This document shows, one piece after another, positions 34,088 to 43,280 of a stretch of 64,000 bases of DNA. The number at the start of each line of letters is the position of its first letter. Positions within the stretch are counted from its first letter, which is position 1. The position numbers were made by a program, and so were the translations under genes. The DNA is from CAYRES01 sp964423425 (GTDB lineage: Bacteria; Actinomycetota; Thermoleophilia; RBG-16-64-13), in assembly GCA_964423425.1 (NCBI GenBank), contig CAYRES010000003.1, forward strand, positions 181,263 to 245,262, read 5' to 3'. Under the pieces are notes generated by a model. The model was not told where the DNA came from, did not search any database, and was given only the letters and a program-made list of their open reading frames with translations.

Positions 34088-35206
34088 CTAGATCTTGTCG
34101 GCGACGGCCCGGGCCAGGTCCAAGGTGCCGTCCGAGCCACCCATGTCGTAGGTGCGGACGGTGCCCTCCGCGATGACCTCGGCCACCGCTCCTTCCACCA
34201 CCGCAGCCTTGTCCTTCTCGCCCAGCCACTCGAGCATCATCTTCGCCGCGAGAATGGTGGCAATGGGGTTCACCTTGTACTGGCCGGCGTACTTGGGAGC
34301 AGAGCCGTGTGTGGGCTCGAACACACCCATGTCGGCGCCGATGTTCCCCGAGCAGCCGAAGCCCAGACCGCCCACCATCTGGGCGCAGAGGTCGGAGATG
34401 ATGTCTCCATAGAGGTTGGGTGCGACCAATACCTCGTAGTTGTGAGGATTCTTGAGCAGCCACATGCACATGGCGTCGATATTGGCATCCTCAAGCTCGA
34501 TGCCGGGGAAGTCCTTCGCCACTTCCCGGCACACCTCCAGGAAGAGGCCGTCACTCATCCGGACCACATTGGCCTTGTGCACCACCGTGACCTTCTTGCG
34601 CCGGTTCTTGTGCGCATGGTCGAAAGCGGCCCGGGCGATGCGCTCGCTGCCATGGCGGGTGTTTATCTTGCAGGAGACGGCGTAGTCCTCCGGGTCCAGG
34701 TTCTTGAAGGCCTGGAAGTTGTTCGACATCTCCGACAAGTGCTTGGCCAGACGCTCCGGCACGGGAGCGAACTCCACTCCGCAGTACAGATCCTCCGTGT
34801 TCTCCCGAAAGACCACGATGTCGATGCCCTCATCGACGTTCAGCGGGTTGCCGGGATAGGCCTTGCAGGGCCGAAGGCAGACGTAGAGGTCGAGTAACTG
34901 ACGCATGCGCACGATGGGTGAGCGGTACACCCGGTTCTGCCCCTGCATGAAGGGAGCCAATTCGGCCTCGGCCGCCTTGGCCGGCTTGGAGGTGATGGCG
35001 CCGAACATGGCCGCATCCGCCCAGCGCAGAAGATCAATGGTGCGCTGTGGCAGCGCGTCCCCTTCTTTCCGCCAGAACTCCCAACCGATGTCCCCGGGAA
35101 CGTACTCGGCAGAGAGTTCAATCTTGTCGAGGACAAGCTTGGCAGCTTCCAGCACCTCGATACCGATACCGTCGCCGGGAAGCCAGGCTATCTTGTACGT
35201 AGACAC
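34088..35206 (-). CDS. isocitrate/homoisocitrate/isopropylmalate dehydrogenase family protein
   Basis: A 372-residue beta-decarboxylating dehydrogenase. PGDGIG at the start, then the substrate loop YRSPIVRMRQLLDLYVCLRP, DIVVFRENTEDLYCG, the catalytic Lys region KVTVVHKANV, and NLYGDIISDL. The loop keeps Ser and the two Arg of isocitrate dehydrogenase but has Ile where E. coli Icd has Asn115, so the acid bound could be isocitrate, homoisocitrate or another 2-hydroxy-tricarboxylate. The cofactor-specificity segment HGSAPKYAGQYKVNP ends in Lys-Val, leaving NAD versus NADP unclear. GTG 35206 has AGAGGTGAG upstream. It lies between the KorB fusion and lyase genes, spaced 99 and 116 bases. Confidence 0.83.
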   Translation of the reverse strand: MSTYKIAWLPGDGIGIEVLEAAKLVLDKIELSAEYVPGDIGWEFWRKEGDALPQRTIDLLRWADAAMFGAITSKPAKAAEAELAPFMQGQNRVYRSPIVRMRQLLDLYVCLRPCKAYPGNPLNVDEGIDIVVFRENTEDLYCGVEFAPVPERLAKHLSEMSNNFQAFKNLDPEDYAVSCKINTRHGSERIARAAFDHAHKNRRKKVTVVHKANVVRMSDGLFLEVCREVAKDFPGIELEDANIDAMCMWLLKNPHNYEVLVAPNLYGDIISDLCAQMVGGLGFGCSGNIGADMGVFEPTHGSAPKYAGQYKVNPIATILAAKMMLEWLGEKDKAAVVEGAVAEVIAEGTVRTYDMGGSDGTLDLARAVADKI

Positions 35207-35305
35207 GTGCTCACCTCTCTTGGTCGCCCGGCCGTACCCGGCCGAGAGGAACATGAACCGTCAGCAAGAACCACGCCGGCTGCAACCGGGCCGGCGGCAT
35301 TCTCC

Positions 35306-36721
35306 TCACGAAGAGGGACCCCGTTCGCCCCGCTCTCCAATCAGCCGCATGCCTGCCCGTAGGCCGGCGATGTTGGTCTCGGCGACCTTGGCCTTCTGCA
35401 GAAGGCGGGCGGCCGCCTCATAGGACTCGGGCGGGAAGAGACCCTCCGCGGCCAGAAGCACGCCCAGGCCCACGGCACCGAGCGAGAGCCGCCCCACCGC
35501 CCGGGCCGTCTCCTCCAGAGGAAGAGCGACAACCTCGGCCCTGGTGTCGATGATACCCGCAAGCGAGGAGTCGGCGTACACGCGCGTGCCCGCGGGCCAA
35601 CGCCGCGCCGCCTTTGCCACCTGAGCCAGTCCATCGCCGGAGAGCAGGAGCACCACGTCCGGCGTCTCAGTGCCCGTGTAGTAGATGCGCTCGGGGGAGA
35701 GAATGACCTCGCTCTGGGAGTGTCCCGTGCGGACGGTGATCGGATAGTCGTCCTTCTGGGTGGCGAACAAGCCGCTCATGATGCCTCCAGCGCCCAGAAG
35801 GGTGGCGACCGAGCGGATCTTCTGACCGGCGGAGCCGGCGATGAGCACACCCATGCGGCCCTCGAGAGCGCTCGGGGCAACCTGTTCAAGCGCGACTGCA
35901 TCGCCGGGGGGGACGGCACTCTCTGAGCTGCCTTCGGAAGCCTCTCTCAGCACGGCACCGTCCGTTTCCGAAGCAGCCTCCCTGGCCAGGCACAGCGGTT
36001 CGTGAAGATCACGGAGCGCCTGGGAGAATTCAGGCCGGGTACCCCGGTACAGCACGCCGGCCGGCATATCCATGCTGTCCATCCACTCGTCCACGGTGTT
36101 CCGGGTGAGAGGGTTGCGGCCGGCAAAGTAGGCCACGCAGATATCCCAGATATCGACAAGGGCAAACCCGGGTGCTTCGAGTGCTTCGACCAGGAGATCG
36201 ACGGCATCGTCGGCAAACACAGTGGTGCGAGCCAGGAATGACGGTTTGGAGGGACGCAGCGTTTCCGGAAGGTCGAGAGGAGCCTCCAGATTGCCGAGCG
36301 GAGTGGTCGCGGTAACGGCTTCCCGGGGGGTGGTACAGGAGTGTTGGCCCCCGGTCATACCGTAGTTGAAGTTGTTGGCCACGATCAAAGTCACCCCGAT
36401 GTTCCGCCGGGCGGCAGACAAGAGGTGCGCCCCCCCGATGCCGGCGCCCCCGTCACCCATGACCGCTATCACCGTGAGTTCGGGGTCGGCCAGCTTGATG
36501 CCCGAGGCGTAGGTGAGCACCCGCCCGTGCAGGCCGTGAAAGGCGTTCACCTTGTAGTACTTGTCGAGGATGCCTATACACCCGATATCGGTGACGATCA
36601 CCACCTTCTCGGGCGGAAGAGCCAGGCGGGTGAGGGCTTCGTCGAGGTAGCCGGCGATCTTGATGTGCCCACATCCGGGACAGAAGCCGAAGGGCAGCAG
36701 CTGCTCATCGATGTAACTCAC
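35306..36721 (-). CDS. korB: 2-oxoacid:ferredoxin oxidoreductase beta subunit fused to gamma domain
   Basis: A 471-residue protein. Residues 1-240 are the thiamine-diphosphate beta subunit: FCPGCGHIKIAGYLDEAL (cluster Cys pair), DIGCIG, and GDGGAGIGGAHLLSAARRN (TPP/Mg site). After an acidic, low-complexity linker (about 240-288) residues 290-460 form a gamma (POR/KOR catalytic C) domain starting GRMGVLIAGSAGQKIRSVATLLGAGGI. Gamma is usually a separate subunit or fused ahead of alpha; fusion behind beta is unusual. The enzyme would interconvert a 2-oxoacid and acyl-CoA with ferredoxin. No delta ferredoxin subunit is encoded here. GTG start overlaps the KorA stop as GTGA. Confidence 0.86.
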   Translation of the reverse strand: MSYIDEQLLPFGFCPGCGHIKIAGYLDEALTRLALPPEKVVIVTDIGCIGILDKYYKVNAFHGLHGRVLTYASGIKLADPELTVIAVMGDGGAGIGGAHLLSAARRNIGVTLIVANNFNYGMTGGQHSCTTPREAVTATTPLGNLEAPLDLPETLRPSKPSFLARTTVFADDAVDLLVEALEAPGFALVDIWDICVAYFAGRNPLTRNTVDEWMDSMDMPAGVLYRGTRPEFSQALRDLHEPLCLAREAASETDGAVLREASEGSSESAVPPGDAVALEQVAPSALEGRMGVLIAGSAGQKIRSVATLLGAGGIMSGLFATQKDDYPITVRTGHSQSEVILSPERIYYTGTETPDVVLLLSGDGLAQVAKAARRWPAGTRVYADSSLAGIIDTRAEVVALPLEETARAVGRLSLGAVGLGVLLAAEGLFPPESYEAAARLLQKAKVAETNIAGLRAGMRLIGERGERGPSS

Positions 36722-37842
36722 GAGAGACCTCCCCCCACTACTATCTCGGTGGGAGAAATCAGTTCGGTGTTCATCCTGGTCACCGGCACGATACGTGCTG
36801 CCGGAGCCAGACGGCGTACTTCCTCCACGTACTGCCCCAGATTCATCTCCACGACCACCACCCGGCCGTGGCGGAAGAAGAGGGCCGACAACTCGGCTTC
36901 GGGAACCGGAAAGAGGGTCTTGGGCACTGCGAGCGACACCTTGCGGCCCGCGGCGCGCGCCGAGGCCACGGCCTCGCGCGCCGCCCGGGCGGTCACACCG
37001 TAGGCGAGGACAACGGTGTCGGCTCCCTCCTGCTCGTCGATCTCGAGATGAGTAATCTCGTCGATGTGATCGGTGACCTTGCGCCGGTAGTGTTCCAACA
37101 TCTCCCCGATGAGCGCCGGGTCTTTCGCCAGGTAGGCCTGTTGATCGTGAGTACTCGTGGTGTAGCGCACCAGATGCCGCCCGCCGATGGGACTCATCGG
37201 CCCCACCTCATCGGGAAGCGAGCAGGCGTGCGGTGTATACACGCAGTCGACCGGCGCGACGCTGCGCGCCAAGACCGGAGGAGCGTTCCGCCGCACCTCG
37301 TCGAGGTCGACCAACTCCCGCGTGAGGCCAACCTCCTTCTGGGAGGCGAGGAAGACCGGCGTGCGAAACCGCTCAGCCAGATTGAAGGCCCGGATGGTGA
37401 GTGTGTAGCAGTCAGCCGCATTCTCGGGAGAGAGCACGATCATGGGCAGCCCTCCCGACGTCACCCAGTGCATGAACTGGATATCTCCGTCGGCGCCCTT
37501 GGTCGCCGACCCGGTGGCCGGACCTTGGCGCTGCACGTTCACGATCACCAGCGGGGTCTCTCCCATGACGGCAAGGCCGATATTCTCCGAATAGAGGCTG
37601 ATACCCGGCCCCGAGGTGGCGGTCATGGCCTTGCGTCCCGTCATGGCCGCGCCGATGCACATGCCTATGGAAGCGATCTCGTCCTCGGCCTGAATGGCCA
37701 CTCCCCTTCGCAGAGGCAACTCGCGAAGCATCCCCACCAAGATGGATGAGGCTGGAGTGATGGGATATCCCGCGAAGAAGTCGCACCCCACGTCGAGAGC
37801 TCCCCGCACCACGGCTTCGTTGCCGTCGATGAACTCGCGCAT
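36718..37842 (-). CDS. korA: 2-oxoacid:ferredoxin oxidoreductase alpha subunit
   Basis: A 374-residue alpha subunit of the KorA type, with GNEAVVRGALDVGCDFFAGYPITPASSI at the start, EDEIASIGMCIGAAMTGRKAMTATSGPG, and QGPATGSATKGADGD; these form the pyrimidine and CoA/2-oxoacid regions. It pairs with the beta-gamma fusion immediately downstream. KorA-like proteins act on 2-oxoglutarate, but related subunits use pyruvate or branched oxoacids. ATG 37842 has AAGGA upstream. The 155-base upstream gap contains a TAGAAT hexamer on the minus strand (37922-37927) that could be a -10 box; no clear -35 is seen. Confidence 0.87.
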   Translation of the reverse strand: MREFIDGNEAVVRGALDVGCDFFAGYPITPASSILVGMLRELPLRRGVAIQAEDEIASIGMCIGAAMTGRKAMTATSGPGISLYSENIGLAVMGETPLVIVNVQRQGPATGSATKGADGDIQFMHWVTSGGLPMIVLSPENAADCYTLTIRAFNLAERFRTPVFLASQKEVGLTRELVDLDEVRRNAPPVLARSVAPVDCVYTPHACSLPDEVGPMSPIGGRHLVRYTTSTHDQQAYLAKDPALIGEMLEHYRRKVTDHIDEITHLEIDEQEGADTVVLAYGVTARAAREAVASARAAGRKVSLAVPKTLFPVPEAELSALFFRHGRVVVVEMNLGQYVEEVRRLAPAARIVPVTRMNTELISPTEIVVGGGLS

Positions 37843-37997
37843 GCGGCCATCCTTTCCAAGCTCCGGAGACCGACCGCCTCGCACGCCGGCCGCCTCGCCC
37901 GTCGAAAAAACAGTGCGCGGTATTCTATCCGACGGCCGGTAAGTTTATGAAGCGGATTTCCAGAGAGAGATGGTGGCTTCACCGATCCACACATGGA

Positions 37998-39356
37998 TCA
38001 GCTCCCAGTGGGCCCCCGGGCGGGCGGTCGCCGCGCCTGCTTCGCAAGCGGAAGATATACGGCCAAGGCCGCAGCCGCACCGGCCGCCACTACCAAGAAG
38101 GCAGTCCTGTAGGCGGCGGGCGGATAGGAGCCCAATGCATCTCTCGGGAACAGGGCTATGATCGCTCCCATGCCGTACTGCACCAGAGCGGCTCCGCCTA
38201 TACCGAACATGTTGACGCCCGACACCGCCCTGCCGGTGAGCGACGAGGGAAACGCCAGACCGGCCTGCACCAGAACCAGCACGTTGACGGATCCGGTGAA
38301 TCCAAACACGGCATACACGACGAACACAAAGGGCACATTGGGCACCCAGGTGGCCGCCACCAAAGCCAGATGGGCGGCGACGAAGACCGAGGCCCCCACG
38401 AGCGTCACTCGGGCCACCCCGAATCGATCGGCGACATATCCGCTCAAGAGGTAGCCCGCGGACACCCCGAGCGCCATGACGGTGAGGTACACACCGAGCC
38501 CCGTCCCGTCCACCCCGAGCACGTCCCGTACAAACAAACCGCCCCACAGCCCCTGCACCGCGAACAGCGACCCGGCGAGGAAGAAGATCAGCGGCGCGAG
38601 ACGCCAGAAGGCTCCGCTTCTCATCACGTGCGCATAGCCCTCCCTGTGACCTCCTCCCCTCTTGAGTGGGGGCGCAAGCGGAGCCCTGCCGTCCTTGGAA
38701 GCCGTGTTCGCGAGAGGGGCATCTTTGGCGAGCAGTGCGACCAGCAACGCCGCAGCGAGGATCACGCCCCCCGTGGTCCAGAAAGCGGTGCGCCATCCCA
38801 CCGCCCCGGCAAAGGACACGAGCGGAGAAGCCGCGAGCAGCCCGCCGAAGGAAGAGATACCGACCAGCAGTCCCGAAGCCGTTGCAAAACGGCGTGAGCC
38901 GAACCATCCGCTCAATATCTTCATGGATCCCATGAGGATCACGGCCATGCCCACACCCATCAGGGCTCTGCCGACGGCCAAGAGCGCGAATGACCGGGCG
39001 GTCGCGTAGAACGCGCAGCCAAGCACAGAGGCCGCCATGAAGGCCGCCATGACGTAACGCGGCTTCCCTCTGTCGAGCGCACTACCCAGGGGTATCTGCG
39101 CCGATGCGAACATCACGTAGAACAGGCTGGTCATGAAGCCCATCGCTGCAGCAGTCAAACCGAATTCGGCCACGATATCGGGTGCGATCGCCGCATTCGC
39201 GTGACGAAGGAACTGGGAGAGGATGTGGGCGAACGCGAGCACCGCGAACACAAGCATCCTCCTGCCCGAAGCCGGAACAGGCTCCCCAACCGCCAGTCCT
39301 CCGCCGGCCGGCCCTCCAACCCGGGGCTCTCCGGCGGTAACGACACCCCCGTGCAT
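37998..39356 (-). CDS. MFS transporter (12-span)
   Basis: A major facilitator of about 452 residues with 12 hydrophobic spans. The first span begins near residue 34; loop 2-3 reads GSALDRGKPRYVM, and GRALMGVGMAVILMGSMK and GWFGSRRFATASGLLVG are typical facilitator segments, similar to oxalate/formate or nitrate-type families. A central cytoplasmic loop separates the halves (around DGRAPLAPPLKRGGG). The start is uncertain: ATG 39356 gives a 33-residue lead; a GTG at 39512 would add 52 low-complexity residues. It precedes korA on the same strand and might carry a carboxylate for that pathway; this is inference. Confidence 0.78.
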   Translation of the reverse strand: MHGGVVTAGEPRVGGPAGGGLAVGEPVPASGRRMLVFAVLAFAHILSQFLRHANAAIAPDIVAEFGLTAAAMGFMTSLFYVMFASAQIPLGSALDRGKPRYVMAAFMAASVLGCAFYATARSFALLAVGRALMGVGMAVILMGSMKILSGWFGSRRFATASGLLVGISSFGGLLAASPLVSFAGAVGWRTAFWTTGGVILAAALLVALLAKDAPLANTASKDGRAPLAPPLKRGGGHREGYAHVMRSGAFWRLAPLIFFLAGSLFAVQGLWGGLFVRDVLGVDGTGLGVYLTVMALGVSAGYLLSGYVADRFGVARVTLVGASVFVAAHLALVAATWVPNVPFVFVVYAVFGFTGSVNVLVLVQAGLAFPSSLTGRAVSGVNMFGIGGAALVQYGMGAIIALFPRDALGSYPPAAYRTAFLVVAAGAAAALAVYLPLAKQARRPPARGPTGS

Positions 39357-39601
39357 CTCCCTCAAGCGCCCTTGTTCCCGTGTCTTCACACAAGCCCTCT
39401 CCCCTGCGCGATCCTGCCCCTCCCTGGCTCTCTGAGGCTCTGCACACCCGTCCTCTGCCACTGGACAACCGAGAGCATACAACGCCTCTCGGCTCTTGAG
39501 GTACACTTGCACTCTTGCGCGGCGCTACATCCAGCTGCCTTGCCCTCTCGGCGCCGCGGGAGGCTGGCGGAAGGTTACACTCTCTGAGCGCACCGAGGCA
39601 C

Positions 39602-40777
39602 ATGCAGGCACGGAACACGCGTCCTTTGACAATAGACGAGATACCCTTGGGCGATCCAAGGCTCAAGGACTTCGTCGCTGTACCCTGGAAGATCCACCAC
39701 GGCGATCCGTACTGGACACCCCCACTCGACTCCGACCTTCTGGGCAGCAAGGTGCTCGGCACCGTGGGGCTTCTCACCCCCGAGAACTCCTACCATCGCG
39801 AGGCGGAGGTCACCCATTTCGTTGCCCATAGAGGCACTGAGCTGGTGGGACGCATCTCAGCTGCCGTCAATCACCGTTTCAATGCGCATTACAAGGACAA
39901 GTTCGCCTTCTTCGGGTTCTTTGATGTGATCCAAGACTATGAGGTGGCCCGCGCACTTCTCGACCGGGCCCGCGTATGGGGGCGCGACCGGGGCATGCGC
40001 GTGCTGCGCGGCCCCGGAGAATACAGCAATGCCACCCATGAACGCCAGGGAGTGCTCGTGGAGGGCTTCGACAGCCCCCCCACCGTCGAACAGACGCACA
40101 ACCCTCCCTACTACGGCGAGTTCCTCGAGAAGTACGGCTTCACCAAGGCCAAGGACTACTTCGCCTACCTCGCTCCAGTGGGAACCCCTCTCAACCCCCG
40201 CTTGGAGACACTCGCCCGCCATGCCGCCGTCCGCCGCAACATCGAGACCCGCGCCCTCGTCTTCAAGAATCTCAGGGAAGAAGTGCGCCTGGTCGTCGAC
40301 ATCTACAACCAGGCCTGGGCCAACAACTGGGGCTTCCTGCCCGTCACCACTCCCGAGGCCGATGCCTTGGCCGAAACCCTTCGCCCCATCATAGACCCGG
40401 GTCTCGTCCGCTTCGCCTACGTGGCCGGGGAACCGGCGGCGGTCTTCGGTGCCTTCCCCGACCCCAACTGGGCCCTACGTCCGCGCTGGCGGTTCTACGG
40501 TGATTCCGACTCCATCCGCATCGCCCGCCTGCTCGCCGTGCGCCGCCGCATACGACGCATGCGGCTCATCTTCTTCGGAATTCTCCCCGAATACCGACGG
40601 CTGGGTATCGACTCCATGCTGTTCCTGGAGGTCAAGAGGCACGCCATGAGCAAGGGCTACGTGGAGTGCGACATCTCGCTTCTGCTCGAAGACAACTTCC
40701 TGGTGATAAGAGCGGCCGAATTCATGGGGGGCACGAAGTACAAGACCTGGCGCATCTATGACCTTCCACTGCTGTAG
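39602..40777 (+). CDS. GNAT-family N-acetyltransferase-like protein
   Basis: A 391-residue protein with a C-terminal GNAT fold: RMRLIFFGILPEYRRLGIDSML carries the acetyl-CoA pyrophosphate-binding RRLGID loop. The N-terminal half (VPWKIHHGDPYWTPPL, RVLRGPGEYSNATHE, EQTHNPPYYGEFLEKYGF) is shared with a conserved uncharacterised bacterial family. The substrate is unknown. ATG 39602 is chosen; the reading frame is open upstream but low complexity and overlaps the promoter region shared with the divergent transporter. Confidence 0.77.
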   Translation: MQARNTRPLTIDEIPLGDPRLKDFVAVPWKIHHGDPYWTPPLDSDLLGSKVLGTVGLLTPENSYHREAEVTHFVAHRGTELVGRISAAVNHRFNAHYKDKFAFFGFFDVIQDYEVARALLDRARVWGRDRGMRVLRGPGEYSNATHERQGVLVEGFDSPPTVEQTHNPPYYGEFLEKYGFTKAKDYFAYLAPVGTPLNPRLETLARHAAVRRNIETRALVFKNLREEVRLVVDIYNQAWANNWGFLPVTTPEADALAETLRPIIDPGLVRFAYVAGEPAAVFGAFPDPNWALRPRWRFYGDSDSIRIARLLAVRRRIRRMRLIFFGILPEYRRLGIDSMLFLEVKRHAMSKGYVECDISLLLEDNFLVIRAAEFMGGTKYKTWRIYDLPLL

Positions 40778-40834
40778 CGGACCACGCCGTTTCGTGTACT
40801 CAGGGGCCGTACATCACTATGGTAAGCGCCTCTT

Positions 40835-42181
40835 CTACCGCTGAGAAGCCGCGAGTGCCCGGTCGAGATCGGCGATGATATCTTCTACATTCTCCAGCCC
40901 CACGGAGATGCGTACCTGATCCGGCCTCACCCCGGCGGCCTCGCGTTCCTCCGCGCTGAGCTGCATGTGAGTGGTACTCGCCGGGTGAATCACGAGCGTC
41001 TTCGCGTCGAGGATGTTGGCCAGATGCGAGCACAGCTGTACCGAGTCGATGAACGTACGGCCGGCCTCGAGACCACCCTTGACTCCAAAACCGAACACCG
41101 CACCCGGGCCCAGAGGGAACAGTGTCCTCGCCCGCTCGTGGTCCGGATGGCTTGGAAGCCCCGGGTACTGCACCCAGCCCACCGCGGGATGCCCCTGCAG
41201 GAACTCGGCCACCCGGGCGGCGTTCGCGCAGTGTTGCCGCGCCCTCAGGGGAAGCGTCTCAAGCCCCTGGATGAACAGAAAGGCGTTGAAGGGCGACAGA
41301 CAGGCGCCCGTATCACGCAGCAGGCCGGTACGTGCCTTGGCGGTGAACGCCGTACCCCGCGCCTGGGCGGCGTCGTGATCGCCGAAGACCTCCCAGAAGT
41401 TCACACCGTGATAGCAGGGATCGGGTTCAGTGAACTGCGGGAAACGACCGCTACTCGCCCAATCGAAGTCGCCCTTCTCCACGATCGCCCCCCCGATGGA
41501 GGTGCCGTGGCCCCCGATGAGCTTGGTCAGGGAATACACGGCCACGTCGACTCCGTGGCGGAACGGATCGAATAGGGGCGGGGGCGTCATGGTGCAATCG
41601 AGGGCAAAGGGCAGGCTGTAGCGGTGAGCTATCTCCGCGATGGCGGGCAGATCATCAACATTGGCGTTGGGATTGCCGATCGACTCCGTGTAGATGAGCC
41701 GCGTGCGCTCATCAACGGCCCGCTCGAAATTGGCCGGGTCTGAGGAGTCGACGAAACGGGCCTCGATGCCGAGCCGCTTGAGTGTGTGGCCGAAGAGAGT
41801 GACCGTCCCCCCGTACAGCTTGTCGCCTGTCACGAAGTTCTCGCCGCTGGAGCACAGAGTGGCCACGGTGTAGAAGACGGCTGCAGACCCCGAAGCGACC
41901 GCCAGCGCCGCGGTACCCGCATGAAGGGCGGCCAGGCGCTTCTCCAGGACTTCCGTGGTGGGATTGCTCATGCGGGTGTAGATGTGCCCGCTCGCCTCCA
42001 AGGCGAAAAGAGCGGCGGCGTGAGCCGAGTCGCGGAACACGTAGCTGCTGGTCTGGTAGATGGGTACCGCGCGAGACAGCGTGTCGGTATCCGGACTGTG
42101 GCCCGCATGAAGAGCTCGGGTATCGAGACCCCACTCGTCCTCGAGCGCCTTCCTGTCCTCGAACTTCCCGCTCGTGCTCAT
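40835..42181 (-). CDS. O-acetylhomoserine sulfhydrylase-like PLP enzyme
   Basis: A 448-residue Cys/Met-metabolism PLP enzyme. The N-terminal TRALHAGHSPD, YTRMSNPTTEVLEKRLA, and the PLP-lysine segment SLTKLIGGHGTSIGGAI (Lys in SLTK) match O-acetylhomoserine sulfhydrylase (MetY) and related lyases. Length about 450 fits MetY rather than cystathionine gamma-synthase (about 390). The enzyme would make homocysteine from O-acetylhomoserine and sulfide, suiting an anaerobe with sulfide. ATG 42181 has AAGGCGG upstream. No SAM riboswitch is recognised in the 125-base upstream gap. Confidence 0.87.
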   Translation of the reverse strand: MSTSGKFEDRKALEDEWGLDTRALHAGHSPDTDTLSRAVPIYQTSSYVFRDSAHAAALFALEASGHIYTRMSNPTTEVLEKRLAALHAGTAALAVASGSAAVFYTVATLCSSGENFVTGDKLYGGTVTLFGHTLKRLGIEARFVDSSDPANFERAVDERTRLIYTESIGNPNANVDDLPAIAEIAHRYSLPFALDCTMTPPPLFDPFRHGVDVAVYSLTKLIGGHGTSIGGAIVEKGDFDWASSGRFPQFTEPDPCYHGVNFWEVFGDHDAAQARGTAFTAKARTGLLRDTGACLSPFNAFLFIQGLETLPLRARQHCANAARVAEFLQGHPAVGWVQYPGLPSHPDHERARTLFPLGPGAVFGFGVKGGLEAGRTFIDSVQLCSHLANILDAKTLVIHPASTTHMQLSAEEREAAGVRPDQVRISVGLENVEDIIADLDRALAASQR

Positions 42182-42306
42182 GAGCACCCGCCTTTCCGTC
42201 ACCGCTCCGGCCCGGCCACGACGCCTTCTCCGTAGCGGCCACCTGCCTACTCCCGTCTCGACGCGGGTATGGTAACTCGGACGGCAGCATACACAAAGGA
42301 GACCTC

Positions 42307-43101
42307 ATGGATATCCCGGCCGAATCCTGGCGCCGAGCCATCGAACAACGCTACTCCCGACGTTCGTTCAGCGACCAGCGCATCGACGAGGACATGCTCC
42401 TGCGGCTGGAGGCCCTCTGCGAGACCATCAACGCGTCGGAGGACGGGGTGCGGGTGATCGTCGCCCCGGAGATGACCGCAGGCGTGTTCAGAGGCATCGT
42501 GGGCGCCTACGGCAAGGTGAGTGGAGCACCCTCCGGCCTCATCTTCCTGGGGAACACCGCCACCACGCACATCAACGAACGGGTCGGCTACCATGGCGAA
42601 GCCGCCGTGCTCGAAGCGACCGCGCTCGGACTCGATACCTGCTGGGTGGGAGGCTTCTTCAGCCGGGAGAAGGCCGCCTCATATGCAGTGCTCGCCCCGG
42701 AGGAGCAGGTCTTCGCCGTCTCGCCCCTCGGTTACGCCCAAGCCACCACCAGCTTCTCCGAGAAGATGCTGAAGAGAATGGCCAAGTCTCACAAGCGGAA
42801 GCCCCTGGAGGAGATTGCCCCGGGCATCGAGAGTGGGACTTGGCCGGAGTGGGCCGTCGATGCAGCGGCGGCAGCCAGGGTCGCCCCGTCGGCCGTCAAC
42901 CGGCAACCCTGGCGCTTCCGCATGGAGGAGGCATCGGTAGTCCTCTACCTCGACAGCCCAAAGGACTCCTACCAGATAGCCAAGAGGCTCGACTGCGGAA
43001 TCGCTATGATGCACTTCGAGACCGCCGCTCTCTCCAAGGGAATGCCCGGCGACTGGACGTTCTTGGAAGGCACCGAGGTGGCCCGGTACACGCCACGGTA
43101 G
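42307..43101 (+). CDS. nitroreductase (TM1586-like)
   Basis: A 264-residue nitroreductase-fold protein of the putative TM nitroreductase type: two related halves, with RYSRRSFSDQRID at the start, EAAVLEATALGLDTCWVGGFF in the first half, and AARVAPSAVNRQPWRFR in the second, where the second half supplies the flavin-contacting SAVNRQPW motif. Likely FMN-dependent with an unknown acceptor. AAAGGAG precedes ATG 42307. A strong hairpin follows directly. Confidence 0.85.
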   Translation: MDIPAESWRRAIEQRYSRRSFSDQRIDEDMLLRLEALCETINASEDGVRVIVAPEMTAGVFRGIVGAYGKVSGAPSGLIFLGNTATTHINERVGYHGEAAVLEATALGLDTCWVGGFFSREKAASYAVLAPEEQVFAVSPLGYAQATTSFSEKMLKRMAKSHKRKPLEEIAPGIESGTWPEWAVDAAAAARVAPSAVNRQPWRFRMEEASVVLYLDSPKDSYQIAKRLDCGIAMMHFETAALSKGMPGDWTFLEGTEVARYTPR

Positions 43102-43144
43102 ACTGTCGCCTGGGCGGCGCCAAACTGCGCCCCCAGGCGACAGT
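43102..43144 (+). terminator. hairpin after the nitroreductase gene
   Basis: ACTGTCGCCTGGG pairs with CCCAGGCGACAGT (13 bp), extended by GGCGC/GCGCC after a bulged C, loop CAAACT. It begins at the last base of the stop codon and separates the gene from the ATP synthase operon. Confidence 0.75.
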
Positions 43145-43280
43145 GCAAACCCTTTACTTGCCTCAAGTATATATTCATTGCTTTCCCAAAGAGGCTTTGA
43201 CTTCTCCCGCTGTGGCCTTTAAGCTGTTGCTCAAATCGCGGTTGGGGTGCTTGTCTCACTGAATCGGGGGGTATGGACAA

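Noticed and set aside
42182..42306. SAM riboswitch upstream of the MetY-like gene
   Set aside because: No SAM-I, SAM-II or SAM-IV conserved core could be recognised in the leader.
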